Below, piece by piece: positions 20,522 through 31,002 of a stretch of 64,000 bases of DNA. Position 1 is the stretch's first letter, and each line of letters opens with the position of its first letter. The position numbers were made by a program, and so were the translations under genes. The stretch comes from Chrysophaeum taylorii (taxonomy: Eukaryota; Sar; Pelagophyceae; Pelagomonadales; Pelagomonadaceae), in the NCBI GenBank assembly GCA_029834535.1, contig JAQMWT010000555.1:185381-249380 (forward strand), in the 5' to 3' direction. A model generated the notes under the pieces. The model was not told where the DNA came from and did not search any database. It worked only from the letters and a program-made list of their open reading frames with translations.

Positions 20522-21115
20522 CTACCAGCAGGGACTCTGCAACTTTTGTGACTCCTCGATACTCTTCTCGACTACCTTGCTTTGCGGCCATTCGAACCAG
20601 GTTTGCTGGAAGGGTCACTATGAAAGGGTTAGGGTCACTAACTAAGGGTTTAGGAGTAAACTCTAAGGTTAGCGCTGAGCACCTTAGATTGGCGGCGCGT
20701 GGGGACGGCAAGGCGCTAGCCTCACCGTCCGGGCGCCGGTGTTTTCCAGGGAACTGGCGGCGGCCGAGTGAGTGACAGACAGACAGACAGGCAGACAGGC
20801 AGACGTAGGGGCACCAAGTTGGCGACATACTGGAGGCCCGCTAGAAGGAGACTTGCACGCTCACGGTGGTGCGCCGTGATGGAGAGACGCCATCGTAGAG
20901 GCGCGTTGTCCGAGCCGCCGTGGCTGCCGCGAGGGACCTCCTCGAGGCCAGTGTTGATGCCAATTTGACGGGCAACACGATGGAGATGGCCACCACGTAG
21001 GTTGTCACTACCCTCCGCGAAATTACCAACAACAAACCCCAGCACGCACTCGGGGTCCAAACTCCGAGAGGCGGTCCCGGAACGGACCCCGCGAGGCTGG
21101 CTACCCGCAGAATTT
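20522..21115. other. spacer with CAGACAG repeat and a segment shared with 40.8 kb
   Basis: CAGACAGACAGGCAGA repeats lie at 20776-20803. Bases 20866-20935 match 40805-40870 closely (CCGTGATGGAGAGACGCC and GAGCCGCCGTGGCTGCCGCG). Telomere-like GGGTTAGGG occurs only singly near 20630. No gene is supported. Confidence 0.4.
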
Positions 21116-21896
21116 CATTTCATGTCGGCGTAGGCAGCGTGCGTATTCGCGTTGGATGTCGTTGGATGTCGCTGCTTGTCGACCGGGCTCGGGGTGCTGC
21201 CATAATTCGCAGCGGCGGCGATCGACGTTAGTGGTCGGATACCAAGACGATCGTTTTTTTGCCCTCGGCGGAGAAGAAGACCGCCCGGAGTAGGCGTTCC
21301 CGGTGGGTCCGCGATAGAAAAGCTAGGAACGAACCTCGACGTGGACTCGAAGGAACGGAAAGCACGGAGGGGTGGGCAACGCAATTCCAGAACAACAAGC
21401 CCGAAGGCTCGACCGCGCGCCGGACGTTGTCCGCGAGCAAGACGTTGCCGTACGGGTCGTCGAGAACCGGCTGGGTGTCTGTCGCCAAGAATGCCCCGGA
21501 CACAGCGGTACGCAGGCGACGGCAGCCCGAAGAGGAAGTTGCCACAACGAAACGACTTCCGGTGGGAGGTCGCTGCTAGAGAATGCCAGATATCGCGAGG
21601 AAGCCACCCAGGCGGTGGAGAGCTAGTTTGTCGTCGGCGCATAGGAAGGACACCACCTTGCGGTCGTCGCGCGCGGGGAGAGCAACGAAGGTCAAGGCGA
21701 TCGACGCGAAGAGCCTCGCGTCGTCTCGACAGCAAACCCGCTGCACCTTCCCGTGCTCCGGCCGATGTGTCAATGCATTGTACTGGCGCGGCCAACGGCC
21801 CCCCCCGTCAGGCATCCCGGCGTCCGCCTCGGCTCTGAGCGCCAGTAAAAGAAAAGAAAAGAAGAGAAGAGAATTTTGTGGAGGGTTTTGACTCAA
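21115..21896 (-). pseudogene. minus-strand coding remnant, family shared with 40.7-41.6 kb
   Basis: The frame 21896-21576 (106 codons) carries ASIALTFVALPARDDRKVVS, then FLCADDKLALHRLGGFLAIS. A second frame (21545-21228) carries VLDDPYGNVLLADNVRRAVE and ends before SAEGKKTIVLVSDH. Related pieces occur at 40.7-41.5 kb (APYGNKYV, and the shared GACGATCGTTTTGCCC DNA). It may be a decayed repeated gene or element. I cannot assign a function. Confidence 0.35.
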
Positions 21897-21927
21897 GGGT
21901 TAGGATTATGGCTCTGGAAGTTTTGTG

Positions 21928-23106
21928 ATGATGATGGAGCTGTTCGACATCCTGTGGCCTCAGGTGTGGCTCCTCCAGGTCGCGAAGGAGCGAAAGCCGT
22001 GGCTCGCTGTTTTGGTGTTGCTGCCGCGGCCTCTTCTCGCGGCCTCGGGTCTTGTGTATCTTCTTTTGTTCGGCAGCAGTTCGAATCACGTCGTGCTTCA
22101 ATGCATTGTGTGTTTGGCGGTTTTGGAATGCAAATTCCGCCGCTCCTCGTTCGCAACGGCCGCACGCAAGATAGTTGGGGCCTTGTACTTCGTGACGGCC
22201 GTCGCCAAATGCAACGACGGTTTTGTTTCGGAAGAAAGTTGTGTCAAGATTTTTGCCGGCGCGTCGATATTGTCTCCTCTGCCGCCGATTTTCGGAATTC
22301 TTGGGGAATTCTGGTTGGCGTTCGAATTCTGGTTTCGACATGGGAATCTTTTTGCTGGCGCGATATTTCATATTCTACTAGCAGCCCCCCGGCCGCCGCA
22401 TTCCGCGTATCCTTTTTCGATGTTGATGGCCGCGCTCTACTCGGCGGCGATGCCCGGAACCGACTATCGTCTTTGGCCCCTCCTTTTTGTTCCGTTCTTT
22501 CGGAGTGATGGGGGCTTCGAATACCCTCCCTACGGATCCTACCGGATCGGGTTTGCCTGGACCATCGCAGCCTTCGCGACGCTCCCCGCGAAAAGGAGGA
22601 AATCGAGCGGTAGTGGCGCTCCTTTCGCCACTAGTTTAATGTTTCTCATCGGTGCCCTCCCTTACCTCGGCATCCGAACGCATCCCTGCTTCATCATGTT
22701 CTCCAACCTCCACAACAACCACTGGTTCCTCCCGATGCGTCAGCCAGCTTCTCTCGTCGTCGTCCTCGAAACCGACCTCCCGGTCCACGTCGATCTCGGA
22801 GCCTGGAGTCCGTCGAACCAAAAATTCTTTATCACGCCACCTCCCGGGGCCTTCCGACCCTCGACCCCCCCGAATCGCCCCTATCTCCCCCCCTTCCGCA
22901 TCCCAGCATCCGAGCTTCGACGCCACGTCGCGGCCGCGGTGGCTTCGGACGCGGACTTCCGCGTCCGCCTCGAAGACGGCCGCACTCTCGAACAAACCAA
23001 CGGCACTCTCTCCGGCGCCACCGACCTCTCGATTCCCCCGCCCTGGCCCTTCCTCTTCCGCTTCCACACCATCGACCTCCATTCCCCCGCCTCCTGCCAC
23101 CACTAG
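21928..23106 (+). CDS. multi-pass membrane protein with YLGIRTxxxFxMFSNL motif
   Basis: An uninterrupted 392-residue frame starts at the first ATG (MMMELFDIL). The N-terminal two thirds hold about seven hydrophobic segments (roughly residues 25-48, 55-70, 80-95, 105-130, 135-155, 165-190 and 205-245). Next comes PYLGIRTHPCFIMFSNLHNN, closely resembling the YLGLRTxxSFTMFSNL motif of bacterial membrane proteins that I recall, some related to HTTM/vitamin-K-carboxylase-like proteins. The soluble tail contains IPASELRRHV and FRVRLEDGRTL, as in those proteins. No intron is seen and codon use is GC3-rich, so the gene looks functional. The reaction is unknown. Bacterial origin is possible but unproven. 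The frame opens at a GTG three bases earlier, which I do not use. Confidence 0.75.
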   Translation: MMMELFDILWPQVWLLQVAKERKPWLAVLVLLPRPLLAASGLVYLLLFGSSSNHVVLQCIVCLAVLECKFRRSSFATAARKIVGALYFVTAVAKCNDGFVSEESCVKIFAGASILSPLPPIFGILGEFWLAFEFWFRHGNLFAGAIFHILLAAPRPPHSAYPFSMLMAALYSAAMPGTDYRLWPLLFVPFFRSDGGFEYPPYGSYRIGFAWTIAAFATLPAKRRKSSGSGAPFATSLMFLIGALPYLGIRTHPCFIMFSNLHNNHWFLPMRQPASLVVVLETDLPVHVDLGAWSPSNQKFFITPPPGAFRPSTPPNRPYLPPFRIPASELRRHVAAAVASDADFRVRLEDGRTLEQTNGTLSGATDLSIPPPWPFLFRFHTIDLHSPASCHH

Positions 23107-23332
23107 CTTGCCTCTCCGCGCGCGAACGAGTCGCGTATCGTATATAGGGCGACCTTCTGGTTGCGCCGCCGCCTACCACGCCGGCCGTCCCGGAGTGAGA
23201 CATAGGTAGGTGCTTGCTCGCCGGAACCTCCTGCGCTGGGAATCATGCTCGGTTGGGCAGAATCCTCGAACTTCGCGGTCCGCGACGAGTTCTGTTCGCG
23301 CGGGCTTCGGCAGCGGAGGGACATCTATCTAT
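23107..23332. other. short spacer
   Basis: Follows the membrane gene; it contains an (ATCT)n run at 23324-23338 and no supported gene. Confidence 0.3.
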
Positions 23333-23955
23333 CTATCTTCTTCGCGCAACCACGTCGCAGGAGACACGGCTGGCTACCTCGGTGTTTGTTCCGGTTTGGC
23401 ATCCTGTCCCCGCGCCAGCCAGCCAAGGCGTGGTGCTGTCCCCTGCCACGCGAAAGGCGGTTATCCGCGAACGAGTCATTGCGCTGCGACTCGACGTCCA
23501 GCATGACGACGATCGAGACCTCGAAGTAAGTGGGATCTTCGACGACATTGCTTCGATAGCGGACGACATCCTTCGGACCTCTCGGACCGACGGACGGACA
23601 TTACTGGCCGCTTCAAGTAGGCTCGGTCCGACGACTGCCGCGACGACTCGGACGCGCGGATCACGAAGCCGTTTTTCTCAGGCCTTCGCGGGACTGCATC
23701 TTCGCATCGAAGTCAGTTTCTGGTCGCGCCAAGCCGCGCGCAGATCGAATTCGTCGGAGATAGTTCGGCCCGTCTTGTCGAGCGCGAGCTCGCTGACGCG
23801 CCTATCGCCTCGAGCCGCTCGAACAGCCTTGCGCAGTAACTTACGCCCAACTCCTTGGTCTTGTCGTCGGCCGTAACGTCCGCAAAGTCCTTCGAGTCGT
23901 TGATGAATGAGTTTCCCGAGCAGATAAAGCCAAAAACTTTAAGCGTTGCACACAT
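23333..23955 (-). pseudogene. decayed minus-strand gene of unknown function
   Basis: The first frame reads MCATLKVFGFICSGNSFIND, then KDFADVTADDKTKELGVSYC and ARLFERLEAIGAS. One frame change later it continues ELALDKTGRTISDEFDLRAA, VVGPSLLEAASNVRPSVREV and RRMSSAIEAMSSKIP to about 23500. The composition looks like real protein over about 140 residues. No family is recognised. A single indel near 23780 separates the frames. Confidence 0.4.
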
Positions 23956-23959
23956 TTAC

Positions 23960-24166
23960 TACGCCGTCCCAGTGAACTCACTTCACTAAGTCTAGTGAAG
24001 TAAACACCTACGTGGCGAAAGTGAAGTGATGTGAACACTTTTCTTTTAAACGCCGCCGGTCCCTGTCACTTCCTGTCACTTCGCGTGCTCGCTGCTGCTC
24101 AAGCCTCGTACTCTTAGTTTCATTCGCGTTTTTTTTGGGGGCGAAGGAGGTGTGAGGGGTATTTCT
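23960..24166. mobile_element. truncated hAT-like left end
   Basis: GTGAAGTGA subterminal repeats and the following AACGCCGCCGGTCCCTGTC to GGGGGCGAAGGAGG stretch match the left end of copies A-C. The fragment stops where copy B begins, so copy B probably inserted into or beside an older relative. Confidence 0.65.
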
Positions 24167-27100
24167 CAGCGTTGGGGCGTGATCTGAAGTGAACACGTCG
24201 CCCTACGTGGTTAAAGGGAACCTTTGTGAAGTGAACACACACTTTTTTTTTAACGCCACCGCCGACGGTGGTCCCTGTCGCGCCCCGCGCGCTATTGCCT
24301 CCTAGGTCTGGTACTCTTAGATTCATTCGCGTTAAATTTCGGGGCGAAGGAGGAGTTACTACCGTGGATGGGGTTCAGTGTTTCTTCTTACTTTAGGCGA
24401 TGTGAACGAACGAACGAACGAACAACCTCGGTATCTTCGTCTGGTTCTTCCTCATCAACCTCCATCTCCGAAAAGTCTTCGGGGGGGAATATGAGGTGGT
24501 GTGTCCCGGCGTGTTTGAAAAACTCGGTCTCGCGTCACACGAGGTCCCTGTACTACTTAATCCGGGCCGCCGCCGCCGCCGCAATGAAGAAATTCTTGTT
24601 GTTCATGCGCAGTATGCTGGCAACAACTTTGCCCGTCTCGTCTGCGCCGAGCATGACCGTGTTTCTTTCCCTCGGTCAGTCAGGAGACAAGATTTCCAAT
24701 GCCCAGGCTGCGCTCACAGTAGTAGCTCTGCGCGCCATGTGTGTGTACTACCAATTGAAAAAACCCTTAGAGGAGGAGTCGAGCACAGCAGCCAGATCTG
24801 TGAAGCTGAGACTTCATCCTTCTTCTCAAGCTCGGGATAATGCTCTTTCCAGTTGAGCGATCTCGACAGCCTGATGATCCATAGAGCGAAGACCTGTTCA
24901 AACTCCTCCACATTGAAAAAATCGGGCATCTGGTTCTCAGGCATAGCAAAAGAAGGCACGTGGCCACTAATGTCGTCGTCCAAAGCGTCGTCGGGTGCGT
25001 CGAGTGCCGCCAAGAGACTGCGGGCAGGCGCAGACTCGGAGGGCAGCGCAGACTCGGAGGAGGAAGTATTTGCCTTTTCGCGGTGGTGGAATGCAGTCCG
25101 TGCGTAAATCACATATTCTTCCTTGAGCAAGCAACTTCCTGGCCCGAGCTTTCTGATTGGAGGACGACAGGTGCCGGCAGTTGATAGTCCGAAAGTCAAG
25201 AAGGAAGGCAATCAGCTCGCGATCGTTGAATAATTCGTAGTCGAAGTGACGCACGTAGTTGTTTTCATTATTCCCGCAACAAAAACGACGCTCACATTCG
25301 AGAATAATAGCCCGCTCAAGACAGATTATGCCGGTCTCGCTGAGGTCGTCAACATCGACAGTCTTACGTGGCATGGATTTCGCAGTTATGTTCGGGAGAT
25401 CAATGACTTCTAGCGTGCTTTGCAGAGACTCGAATATGTTGTGCCTGATCAATGCGGCGCACGCCCCGAGGTATAAGTGTTCATGTTGCACCAAAACAAC
25501 GGCCGCATCGGCTATAGCAATAAATCGCCTCGAATTCAGCCAACATTGCTCATCACTGATTGATTGTCCAGGGGAGTCCGATGTTGGTAGCCGTGTACAG
25601 TTTGAGCACGTGGTGCATACGCAGCAAGGAACGAATAAGTTGGTATCGCGCCAGGAACCTCGTCTTATTGAGGTCGAGCTTGAGCTTCGGCGATTTATTT
25701 CCCCGGCTGTAATGGCAAAAGCGCATGCAGATCCTTTAAAACGTGTGCCGTGAGAAGAAAAGTACGTGGCTCCATCGTGGCCACCACTGTTCAGCAGCTC
25801 CTGGCCAGCTGGGAATGGATTGATCACCTGCTTGCCTCTGGATCGTGTCAAGTCGCCGCATGCCGCTGCCGAGAGTTTTGAGATATATCATGCATGTCAC
25901 ACGCTTCGACCTCAACAAAAAAATCTTCGGCGACGCCAATTTTGGAGCCCGGTCTCTTGAACAATGGTTGCGGCCGCCAAATCGATATCGATTCCCGCAC
26001 GCTCCGCGACCACAGAACGGAGCAGAGAAGCCGTGCTGGAATCGGTTCCGTCGTCAGCTGGAACGAGGCCCTACGCACACCGTCTCAACGCCACACTCCA
26101 ATCGGGCCAGATGAAGGATAGGCCAATGGCCTGTCGCTTGAACTTCTTATCCTTGAGTGTCCCGCAGCCGTCATGTAGCACCCCCCTGGGCGAATGGATT
26201 GCCGAAAGCCGCCGCTTCATAAATAACACTCCGTAACGACGTGCTTCAAGATTCGAACAACAAAACAACAATATTCAGCGTCCACCCATTCGAACGGCGC
26301 CTTTCGAGTCATGAACGAGGGCGCTTGCTTTTCCCTTTGCCACCACCGCGGTAATAATACGCCGCCTCAATTAGGTTGCGATGATCTTCGTCGTCAGTCA
26401 AAGGTGCGCTTGGAAAAAATCCGCTGCGACGTGTACACGTAGTGCCGAGCTGAGAACGCCATCAGGGAAGAGTGCTTTGCCTGGCTGGGCATGGCCATGA
26501 AGTATCTCGTAATATTCGATTTACCCTTCGAGGCTGCTGCCACAACGCCCACGGCCGTCATAAAAAACGCCCTCCTTTTCTTGGTCTGTCTTCTGTTTCT
26601 TGGTGAGCTGTCAACACGTCCCAGCTCGTTGAATCCTCCTCCTCCGGATGCGCAGCCTTGAAGTGGGCCGGCCCCAAGAGGGCTTGGTCGTCTGTCTGCC
26701 ATGTGCTTTTCTTGAAGTCTCTCGTCACCACCTTGAGGCGCTCCCAGCACTTCCGGATACACACACATGCGTCGTCGCCTTCCCACTGGTCAGTCAGTCA
26801 ACGCGGTGGGTGGTCAGGATGATGTTCCTTCAGTCGACGCACGCAGTCCCACCACCACACCTTGGAAAAGAGAAACCTGGTTGTTGATCGTCCACTTTTG
26901 GTGCCGGGTGTGTTTGTTCCACGTCACAACAACATCGACGTCGCAATCGGCTCGTTCTTGTGAACTTCCTCCTTCTGTTCACACCGCGTTTGAATTCCTC
27001 CTCATCATCAACGTTATCCTCTCCACCTCCAGGTAGCGCGGCTCGACTTGGCTCATCAGACTTGGCCGTCAGCCAAAGTGAATGAACGCGAAGTGAACAT

Positions 27101-27181
27101 TGGACTTCGGACGAAAATTTTCTGTGAAGTGAAGTGAAGTGAACCAAATTCCGTGAACCTAGTGAAGTGAGCCCAACGCTG
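24167..27181 (-). mobile_element. hAT-like DNA transposon, copy B
   Basis: It begins CAGCGTTGGG and ends CCAACGCTG, about 3015 bp long. The sequence is close to copy C throughout and lacks the nested element of copy A. The 8-bp flanks (gtatttct and gttgtttt) agree at 5 of 8 bases. Subterminal GTGAAGTGAAC repeats mark both ends. Confidence 0.75.
24714..26786 (-). pseudogene. transposase-like gene of copy B, frameshifted
   Basis: The minus ORF 25851-24967 (294 codons) is the longest open part. It starts near KQVINPFPAGQELL, passes a KLKLDLN block in another frame, then reads MPRKTVDVDDLSETG, RRFCCGNNENNYVRHFDYEL and FNDRELIAFLLDFRTIN. The downstream domain (EENQMPDFFNVEEF type) is in a second frame (25211-24714), as in copy A, because of the same extra A. 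The possible finger is near 26764-26640 (CIRKC, HFKAAH). Confidence 0.5.
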
Positions 27182-27400
27182 GTTGTTTTTGCGGCGTAAA
27201 TGTCCGGGTCACGACTTGAACGACGGCGCGCTGATACGAGCGACTACTCCGAATCGACGAGGGCCGCACGGCCGGCATCGCTTTAGCGCTAAAGCGTCTT
27301 CGTCGTTGTCGAATCGCGGCGATCACCGCATTGGGTGCGTTTGACCGTGAGAACGAACCGCTTTGGGCAGTCGGGGCCCAAGGTTCGTGCGTCGCGTAGT
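27182..27400. other. short spacer
   Basis: No gene is supported between copy B and the Harbinger remnant. Confidence 0.3.
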
Positions 27401-28000
27401 AAAGAGTGGTATCATCGCGTGCGGACAGAGGAGGGTCCACGAAAATTGAATTTCGGCGAATGTATCGCATGGAGGTCGAGCATTTCAACAACGAGGAGTT
27501 GGTGCGGAGGGAGATACGGAAGACGCGAGACATCGAGAGAGCCCTGCGTTCTTCGAGGTATGCGCCGAGGTCCGACTTGCGATCAGCATACGCTACCTTG
27601 CTGGGGGGGAGCTACCTCTGGTTATCTGCTCTAACTCTGGGGAGTGTCTCCGGCGGGGTTTTTTGGAGACGTGTTGACGCCATCAACACCACGATGTTAC
27701 CTATAGACTGCTTTTTCCGCTGGACGACGAGACGGAACTCGAGAAACTGGAGGCGGGCTGGGCTCGCAAGTCACGCCGCGCGGTCCTTCTTCGAGGCGTG
27801 GTGGGTGCCATCGACGGTTGCTGCGTTTGGCAGCGGTAAAGCGTCGTCGTCGAATCGCGCGGCGAAAGGTCCAGTTCCACCCCGCGCACTATGCTTGAGG
27901 CGCTCTCTCTCTCCTTCCTCCGCGAGGAGGGGAGGGGCTTCTTTTCTTTTTTTTTTGCGCCCTCGGCAGCGCCAAGTAAAACGAGCTTCGTAACGGAGGC
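27400..28000 (+). pseudogene. PIF/Harbinger (DDE_Tnp_4-type) transposase fragment
   Basis: The plus frame 27406-27993 contains ATLLGGSYLWLSALTLGSVS and FWRRVDAINTTMLPID, matching the GGSYLDL...VDAxN block of this family. One frame over, at 27716-27840, is PLDDETELEKLEAGW, then RGVVGAIDGCCVWQR with the conserved GAIDG that holds the first catalytic Asp, ending in a stop. The downstream catalytic residues are not visible. One or two indels and a missing C-terminus mean a dead copy. No terminal repeats were located. Confidence 0.65.
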
Positions 28001-28440
28001 GGTTGGTGGTTTGGGCGGACCGGCCGCCGGAGGGGGTTGAGGTGCCGAGGTGTGTGGTGTCAAGAAGGAAGTGTAGGTTCCTGACGAGCACGTCAGGATC
28101 GGGGGCACGCAGGATATCGTCCACTGCTGAATCGTTCGATTTGCAGACCTCGGCTCCCAGTGCACGCAGGGGCTCCTCGAGTATTTTGCCAAGATGGCGC
28201 CATGTCCCGCAAGAGGTGGTCGCGTCTTAACGATGGACATGACCATCCGCGATCGGATCCTTCGATGAGTGAAGCGTCGAACGGCGGCGAACGAACTTCA
28301 CGAAGCACGTTGATCCAGCTCGGGGACACAGCCTCAGTGTTGCGACCGAATACGCTGCGCCGACGGATGCAAGTCTCCGCCGACTCGGCCGAGGCGATCA
28401 GTTTCAAGGCCGTCCCCAATCTTTAACAAAAAAAATAAAG
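28000..28440. other. unassigned open frames
   Basis: The plus frame 28160-28426 and minus frame 28419-28093 overlap. The minus one reads GTALKLIASAESAETC near its start and could be coding. No domain is seen. Confidence 0.25.
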
Positions 28441-28905
28441 CCACCAGTTCCAGCCCTTTCACTCGGCGGAGTTAAGGTGGATGGTGTTCAGTCTTTCTTA
28501 CTTTAGGCGATGTGAACGAACGAACGACCGACCTCGGTATCTTCGTCTCGTTCTTCCTTCTTCTCATCAGAGTCGTGTCGTCGGGGTTAGTGCTTCCGGC
28601 ATTTTTGAAAAACTCGAGATCGCCGAGCTTGATTCGCCCATGAACCTCTTGTTCGTGCGCAGCAGCAGCAGCAGCAGGGCAACTTTGTCCGTCTCATCTG
28701 CGCCGAGCAAGGTGTTTCTTTCCCTCGGTGTCAGTACGAGATTTTTTCCCGCAGCGCTCACAGAAGAAGAAAAAACTCGGGGCGCTATGGGTACCAATCA
28801 AAGCGTCGTCGACATCATCCTCCGCCTCTTTACTGCGGGTCCACCACTTTTCTCACAAAGTACAGGACAATCGTCGGACGCCCCGGCCTCGGTGACGTGA
28901 ATTAG
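28440..28905. mobile_element. diverged hAT-like fragment
   Basis: It matches positions 590-960 of copy A at lower identity: GTTCAGTCTTTCTTACTTTA, then GGCGATGTGAACGAAC, TTTTTGAAAAACTC, and TCATCTGCGCCGAGCA followed by GGTGTTTCTTTCCCTCGG. It is an older relative, truncated at both ends. Confidence 0.65.
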
Positions 28906-29028
28906 TGATTGCTTATTAGTGAATAAAAAAACTTGCCACTAAAGATCCATTTTTATTTCCGGAACAAGCCAGTCCTTAGGTTGGCGACCAGACCAGACGC
29001 TCCCTTGCGGCGTCGAAATTAAAGACGC

Positions 29029-29319
29029 CTAATCTTCGAAGAAGGTAGGCCCCGGCTCGAGGACGGGTTTCCTCGCCGCCGCCTGAATCGCTTCGCGCCA
29101 CTCTTCGACGCTCGGGTGACCGGGACAGGCGCGAAGGTGGTAAGTCTTAGCGCCGTCCGATATCCGCAGCTCGCCGTTAGCCACGACGACCGACACGATT
29201 TTGTCAGTACGAATAGCGGCCACGCGCGTATCCTCGTAGACGAGATATCGCGTGCCGAGGTCAAAAGCTCGCGCGCGCCACTCGCCGCTCGCGCTCCGTT
29301 TTTCGAGGATGCCGCGCAT
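29029..29319 (-). CDS. 96-residue PH-domain protein
   Basis: The frame starts MRGILEKRSASGEWRARAFD and continues through YLVYEDTRVAAIRTDKIVSV, then TYHLRACPG and EEWREAIQAA. This is the pleckstrin-homology pattern: an N-terminal G-x-LEKRS strand, a basic WRxRxF strand and a C-terminal helix with Trp. The whole protein is essentially one PH domain, usually a phosphoinositide or protein-binding module at membranes. It starts with ATG, has no lesions and lies between transposon fragments. A stand-alone PH protein this small is unusual, so further exons are possible. Lipid binding is inferred from the family. Confidence 0.65.
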   Translation of the reverse strand: MRGILEKRSASGEWRARAFDLGTRYLVYEDTRVAAIRTDKIVSVVVANGELRISDGAKTYHLRACPGHPSVEEWREAIQAAARKPVLEPGPTFFED

Positions 29320-29340
29320 TTAACCCTTACCCCTCGTGGG

Positions 29341-29721
29341 GGTGTAAGGCTTTGTGAAGAGAACGGACGGACGCAAGAAGAAAGAAGAAGAAGTACATTG
29401 ATCACACTCAAACCCCCCAAGACGGACAAGGACGTTGCCGGCTCCAGGCTCGGTCGCTCACCGCTCGTTCAAGCTCCCAACACTGCGAGAGGCCGTAACG
29501 CTCTCAAACGCCTCATCTAAACGAAGTTGTTTGGGGCTGTCCACTGGCAGAGCTCCACTCGAGTTCCGGCGTCGGAGGGTGTGGGAAAACAAAATTAAAA
29601 AAATTTATGGAAACTTCCACCAATTTCGGACCGGCGGACGACCGCCGCCGCTCGACCCCGTTATTATGAGGCGTCTCAAACTCGAGGCGACCTACTATCC
29701 TTGTTGCTCACACATAAAAAA
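29341..29721. repeat. segment homologous to 55400-55815
   Basis: The blocks GACGGACAAGGACGTTGCCG, GAGTTCCGGCGTCGGAGG and CCAATTTCGGACCGG recur at 55.4-55.8 kb in the same order, with changes. Poly-A-like tracts separate it from T2b. It may be a transposon flank or part of a larger composite repeat. Confidence 0.55.
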
Positions 29722-29883
29722 AAGGGAAAAGTCAAGTTTCCAACCACCATATAAGTTTGGTCACCGTAAACCTTCAACAAGTTTGGTCACTTAAGTTTGG
29801 TCAAGCCGTCTCTTGGTTGACTAAACTTGTACTCTTAGAGAGCAAAAAACATTCGGTTCGTCGTGACAAAACAAGGCCCGCCG

Positions 29884-30690
29884 TGATCAAGCTTTCAGCG
29901 GTTCTGCACGTCGCGCTGTGCCTCCGGATCGTCCTTCGACTTCGAAACGAACACGGTATCGATGCGGGCTTCGCTCAGGTCGAGCGGGAGCGTGGTGGTA
30001 ACACGCCGACGTCGGTCGACCACGACGCCGAGAAAGAAAACAAGAAGTCGCGTGCCCAGACGAAGGTAAACGACTGTGAGAGATCGCCGAGTACGCTGTC
30101 GCAGCTCGGAGCGCGCAAAAAATACGAGGCTCCACTTTACTCGATCTGACCAAGATGCCAAGTTCAGCAGGTGTGTTCTCGAGGCCGACTTGCAGCAGAT
30201 GATGTTCGACACGGGCAGCAAGTTGACGGCGCGTACAACATCATGGTCTACAGCGCGACAGCGCTGTCGTTCAAGTGCTATATGTAAGATGCAGCGTTTA
30301 TGTGCGTGCTGGTCGTTGTGATGTGCAAGTAGACAATACCGTCACATGTGTTGTAAAAGGCACACCTGCTCTCGGGACCTTCTTGCCGACAAAGATCCAG
30401 CTATCGCGCGAAGCACACTTCTGCGAGGCCGTGTCGGTCCTCATCAAGGGCTTTATGGAGGGCAAGTCGTCAGGCGGCTCGCTGGCCGGTTAGCACCCGG
30501 AAAGTCCGTGTTGGGATGGGGTTCGCTCGGTTGGGCAGAGCGCGACGGACAGGTCGATTGTTCGTGGACCAACACGTCCGCGGCCTGCGACGCACGACCT
30601 CGCACAAGACCGCGCAGTGGCGGTCCACCATCAACGAGTCCGTCCTCGTCCCTCGCCTCTGCCCCACAACTGCGTGATTTGCCTCTGTGA
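29884..30690 (+). pseudogene. T2b coding fragments, upstream part
   Basis: Fragments include TPTSVDHDAEKENKKSRAQT, ending LYSI, then DAKFSRCVLEADLQQMMFD, and later HNCVICLCDSAPAPAG with a closing PCSGEV. The Cys spacing C-x2-C-x-C could start a RING-like or other zinc site, but the partner residues are missing. Frames change three times. Confidence 0.45.
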
Positions 30691-31002
30691 TTCCGCACCG
30701 GCTCCTGCCGGTCCGGCCTGGCTCCCATGCTCGGGAGAGGTCTGAAGTTAGTTAGTTAGTTATTCAGTCTGTCAGGCGGCTCTTCTCGGCATATGCGTTT
30801 GATAGACATCTGCAACAGTGTCATCCGCTAAAGGCACGAGATGACGAACCGGGATCGTTCGCTGTAGTCTGTCATAAACATCGAACTAATAAGGCGCATC
30901 CGAATAGTCTTGGGCGACGAAACAGCGTGGTATCAGCGTTGTCTTGCGCAGGCCTTGTTTGTATGTGTTGTTCTGCGAGTGTTCGCATGTTGATGCGCGT
31001 GT

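Noticed and set aside
20580-20610. CCTGGTTCGAATGG (minus) as a tRNA B box
   Set aside because: Does not complete the B-box consensus and no A box or acceptor pairing is seen; no tRNA is called in the window.
20620-20660. GGGTTAGGG and TAAGGGTTTAGG, possible telomere-like repeat
   Set aside because: Single imperfect units, not an array; the TAGGG of T2 ends is likewise only the terminal motif.
22636-23103. 155-codon minus ORF antisense to the membrane-protein gene
   Set aside because: Glu/Gly/Arg-rich shadow of the plus-strand coding; no motif.
29743-29800. AAGTTTGG arrays as a CRISPR-like repeat
   Set aside because: Units are in both orientations, irregularly spaced and confined to transposon ends in a eukaryotic genome.
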